The notes beneath the pieces are model-generated. The model worked only from the letters and a program-made list of their open reading frames with translations, was not told the origin of the DNA and did no database searches. A stretch of 43,139 bases of DNA from Flavobacteriaceae bacterium (GTDB taxonomy: Bacteria; Bacteroidota; Bacteroidia; Flavobacteriales; Flavobacteriaceae), in the NCBI GenBank assembly GCA_026988355.1, contig JALSLK010000081.1, positions 1 through 43,139 on the forward strand, given 5' to 3'. The position numbers and the translations under genes are program-made. Positions within the stretch are counted from its first letter, which is position 1, and each line of letters starts with the position of its first letter. This document shows, one piece after another, positions 41,797 to 43,139 of this stretch.

Positions 41797-43139
41797 TTAT
41801 TTTTTATTGAGTATAGTTTCAATTTTATCCATACGTACTTTAAGCAATCTTATTTCTTCGTCTTTTGCTTTATTCTCTGTTTTTAAGTTTTGAATAACAT
41901 CTTGCTGTTCTTGTACTGCTTTAACTAATGGCACTACAAACTCTGCATAAGAAATACCATATAATTCGTTATTGCTTTTAGGGACTTTTACACCACTAAA
42001 GTTATAGCCAACTTTTTTAGCTGTTTTTTCCACTTCTTGTGCTATAAAACCACTAAATTTAATTTTTTCGATGTCGTATTTTTCTTTATAGTCACTATCA
42101 TCTTTAACTCCCATTAATTTGTTTTGCCTATCAAGATTAAAATTATAGGTTACTGGCCGCAGTTTTGTAATAAATTCTAGACCTTTTACATTTTCAGTAA
42201 TATTGTCTTTTATTCTACCGTCTGAGTAGGTTGTGAAATTTACTTGACCTTTAATTTCTGTTATGGAGTTATCTCCAAAGTGCATTTGGTTTGAACCACT
42301 TATTACTGTATTATAGCCTAATGCTGTAGCGTTTGAGTAGCTAGTTGAATCTCGAAAAGCAGAATAACCTAATGCGGTATTATACGAACCTGTTGTGTTA
42401 GAATAAAGTGAAAAAGCCCCCATTGCAGTATTCCTATGTCCTGTTATATTGTTTAAAAGCGCCGAATCACCCACAGCACTATTTCTTTCTCCTATTGTAT
42501 TATAAACTAGTGAAGTATTTCCTATTGAAGTATTCCAAATTCCATTAGTATTATTTTTAAGAGCCCAATTTCCTACACCTACATTTCTTGTATAAGCAGA
42601 AGATACATTATTTTCCCCTAAAAACACTGCTCCACCTGGACCTGTCTTTCCATCGCTTAAATCGTTTATTCTTTGTGCTCCTCTCAAACTTACTAAGTTC
42701 ACAGTTTGCGAACTTCCACTTTCAATACCAACAGTTAAATTAGTACCAGATAAACTTAAACCTGTTATGTTTTGGTTATCCGTACCTGTTCCATCTTGTA
42801 AACTCGCTAAGTTTACAGTTTGCGAACTTCCACTTTCAATACCAACAGTTAAATTAGTACCAGATAAACTTAAGCCAGTTATATTTTGGTTATCCGTTCC
42901 TGTTCCATCTTGTAAACTCGCTAGATTTACGGTTTGTGAGGTTCCGCCTTCTATTCCTATTATTAGGTTTGTTCCTGATAAACTAGAGCCTGTTATATTT
43001 TGATTGTCGGTTCCTGTTCCGTCTTGCAAACTTGCTAAACTAATTGTTTGTGAGTTTCCGTTTTCTATACCAATTATTAGGTTTGTACCTGACAAACTAG
43101 AACCTGTTATGTTTTGGTTATCCGTACCAACAGTACTAC
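41797..43139 (-). CDS. Tail-fibre-like protein with S74 intramolecular chaperone domain (5' end missing)
   Basis: The gene runs off the right edge: the frame is open to 43139 and the visible part is at least 447 codons. It starts with ~38-residue repeats (SGTNLTVGIESGSSQTVNL, then ASLQDGTGTDNQNITG), at least four units. A stalk-like region rich in NTxxNTAxG motifs (YNTALGYSAF) follows. The C-terminal ~145 residues form an S74-type chaperone domain (YSDGRIKDNI, FSGFIAQEVEK, YGISYAEFVVPLVKAVQEQQ) with a terminal coiled coil. Such domains drive trimerisation of phage tail fibres and bacterial surface fibres. A trimeric surface fibre is likely, but there is no phage context here. Confidence 0.88.
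   Translation of the reverse strand, partial: STVGTDNQNITGSSLSGTNLIIGIENGNSQTISLASLQDGTGTDNQNITGSSLSGTNLIIGIEGGTSQTVNLASLQDGTGTDNQNITGLSLSGTNLTVGIESGSSQTVNLASLQDGTGTDNQNITGLSLSGTNLTVGIESGSSQTVNLVSLRGAQRINDLSDGKTGPGGAVFLGENNVSSAYTRNVGVGNWALKNNTNGIWNTSIGNTSLVYNTIGERNSAVGDSALLNNITGHRNTAMGAFSLYSNTTGSYNTALGYSAFRDSTSYSNATALGYNTVISGSNQMHFGDNSITEIKGQVNFTTYSDGRIKDNITENVKGLEFITKLRPVTYNFNLDRQNKLMGVKDDSDYKEKYDIEKIKFSGFIAQEVEKTAKKVGYNFSGVKVPKSNNELYGISYAEFVVPLVKAVQEQQDVIQNLKTENKAKDEEIRLLKVRMDKIETILNKK
42690..43139 (-). repeat. 114-bp tandem repeats in the S74 protein gene
   Basis: The unit of 38 codons recurs with a 114-bp period (for example the block at 42735 recurs at 42849). The two central units are nearly identical at DNA level, while the outermost have drifted in synonymous and a few coding positions. 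The array continues past the window edge. Confidence 0.85.

Noticed and set aside
42690-43139. Regular DNA repeats that could suggest a CRISPR array
   Set aside because: They have a 114-bp period, no spacers of constant size, and an open frame through all units encoding matching 38-residue repeats.

Overview
The window looks like chromosomal DNA from a marine-type member of the Flavobacteriaceae (Bacteroidota). The evidence is very AT-rich coding and intergenic DNA, Bacteroidota-type -7 promoter boxes (TAnnTTTG) in front of many genes, a T9SS C-terminal sorting domain, a GSCFA protein, a LytS/LytTR-type two-component pair, and the long Bacteroidota form of LspA. Most genes are chromosomal core or family-level conserved genes. 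No transposase, integrase, phage structural operon, CRISPR array, rRNA or tRNA gene was seen.

Layout. (1) Positions 1-3915 hold a translationally coupled pair: a large helical protein with a C-terminal beta-rich domain (5' end perhaps cut by the window edge) and a secreted trypsin-like serine protease. This pair is the least explained part of the window. (2) Positions 3982-9689 hold a TPR sensor histidine kinase, a LytTR response regulator and a large secreted leucine-rich-repeat protein with a T9SS sorting domain. (3) Positions 10084-14505 hold lspA, a membrane protein, a TerB/DnaJ co-chaperone, a bacilliredoxin, an HD phosphohydrolase and a PAS protein. (4) Positions 14563-21004 (minus strand) hold a crotonase, a glycosyltransferase, a patatin/Omp85 protein and uvrC. 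(5) Positions 21434-25568 hold an S41 processing protease, fabD, a second crotonase with a lost catalytic Glu, and a 59-residue membrane protein. (6) Positions 25812-32757 (minus strand) hold two DUF3857 proteins (one with an intact transglutaminase triad, one degenerate), an M3 oligopeptidase and purE. (7) Positions 33159-38830 (minus strand) hold a TPM-domain protein, a GSCFA protein, a fatty acid hydroxylase-superfamily protein and alaS. (8) Positions 38975-41794 hold an apparent operon of an M23 peptidase, a MerR regulator, LemA, a TPM protein and YraN. It converges on a truncated S74-chaperone/tail-fibre-like protein with 38-residue repeats that runs off the right edge.

The intergenic DNA carries a dispersed, non-coding, MITE-like repeat of about 156-160 bp with imperfect terminal inverted repeats and an internal near-perfect palindrome. 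There are two full copies, one diverged copy and several end fragments, all in the same orientation. A second 57-bp repeat occurs twice in opposite orientation. Several starts were moved from the longest reading frame on promoter, homology or signal-peptide grounds (uvrC, purE, merR, S41 protease, GSCFA).
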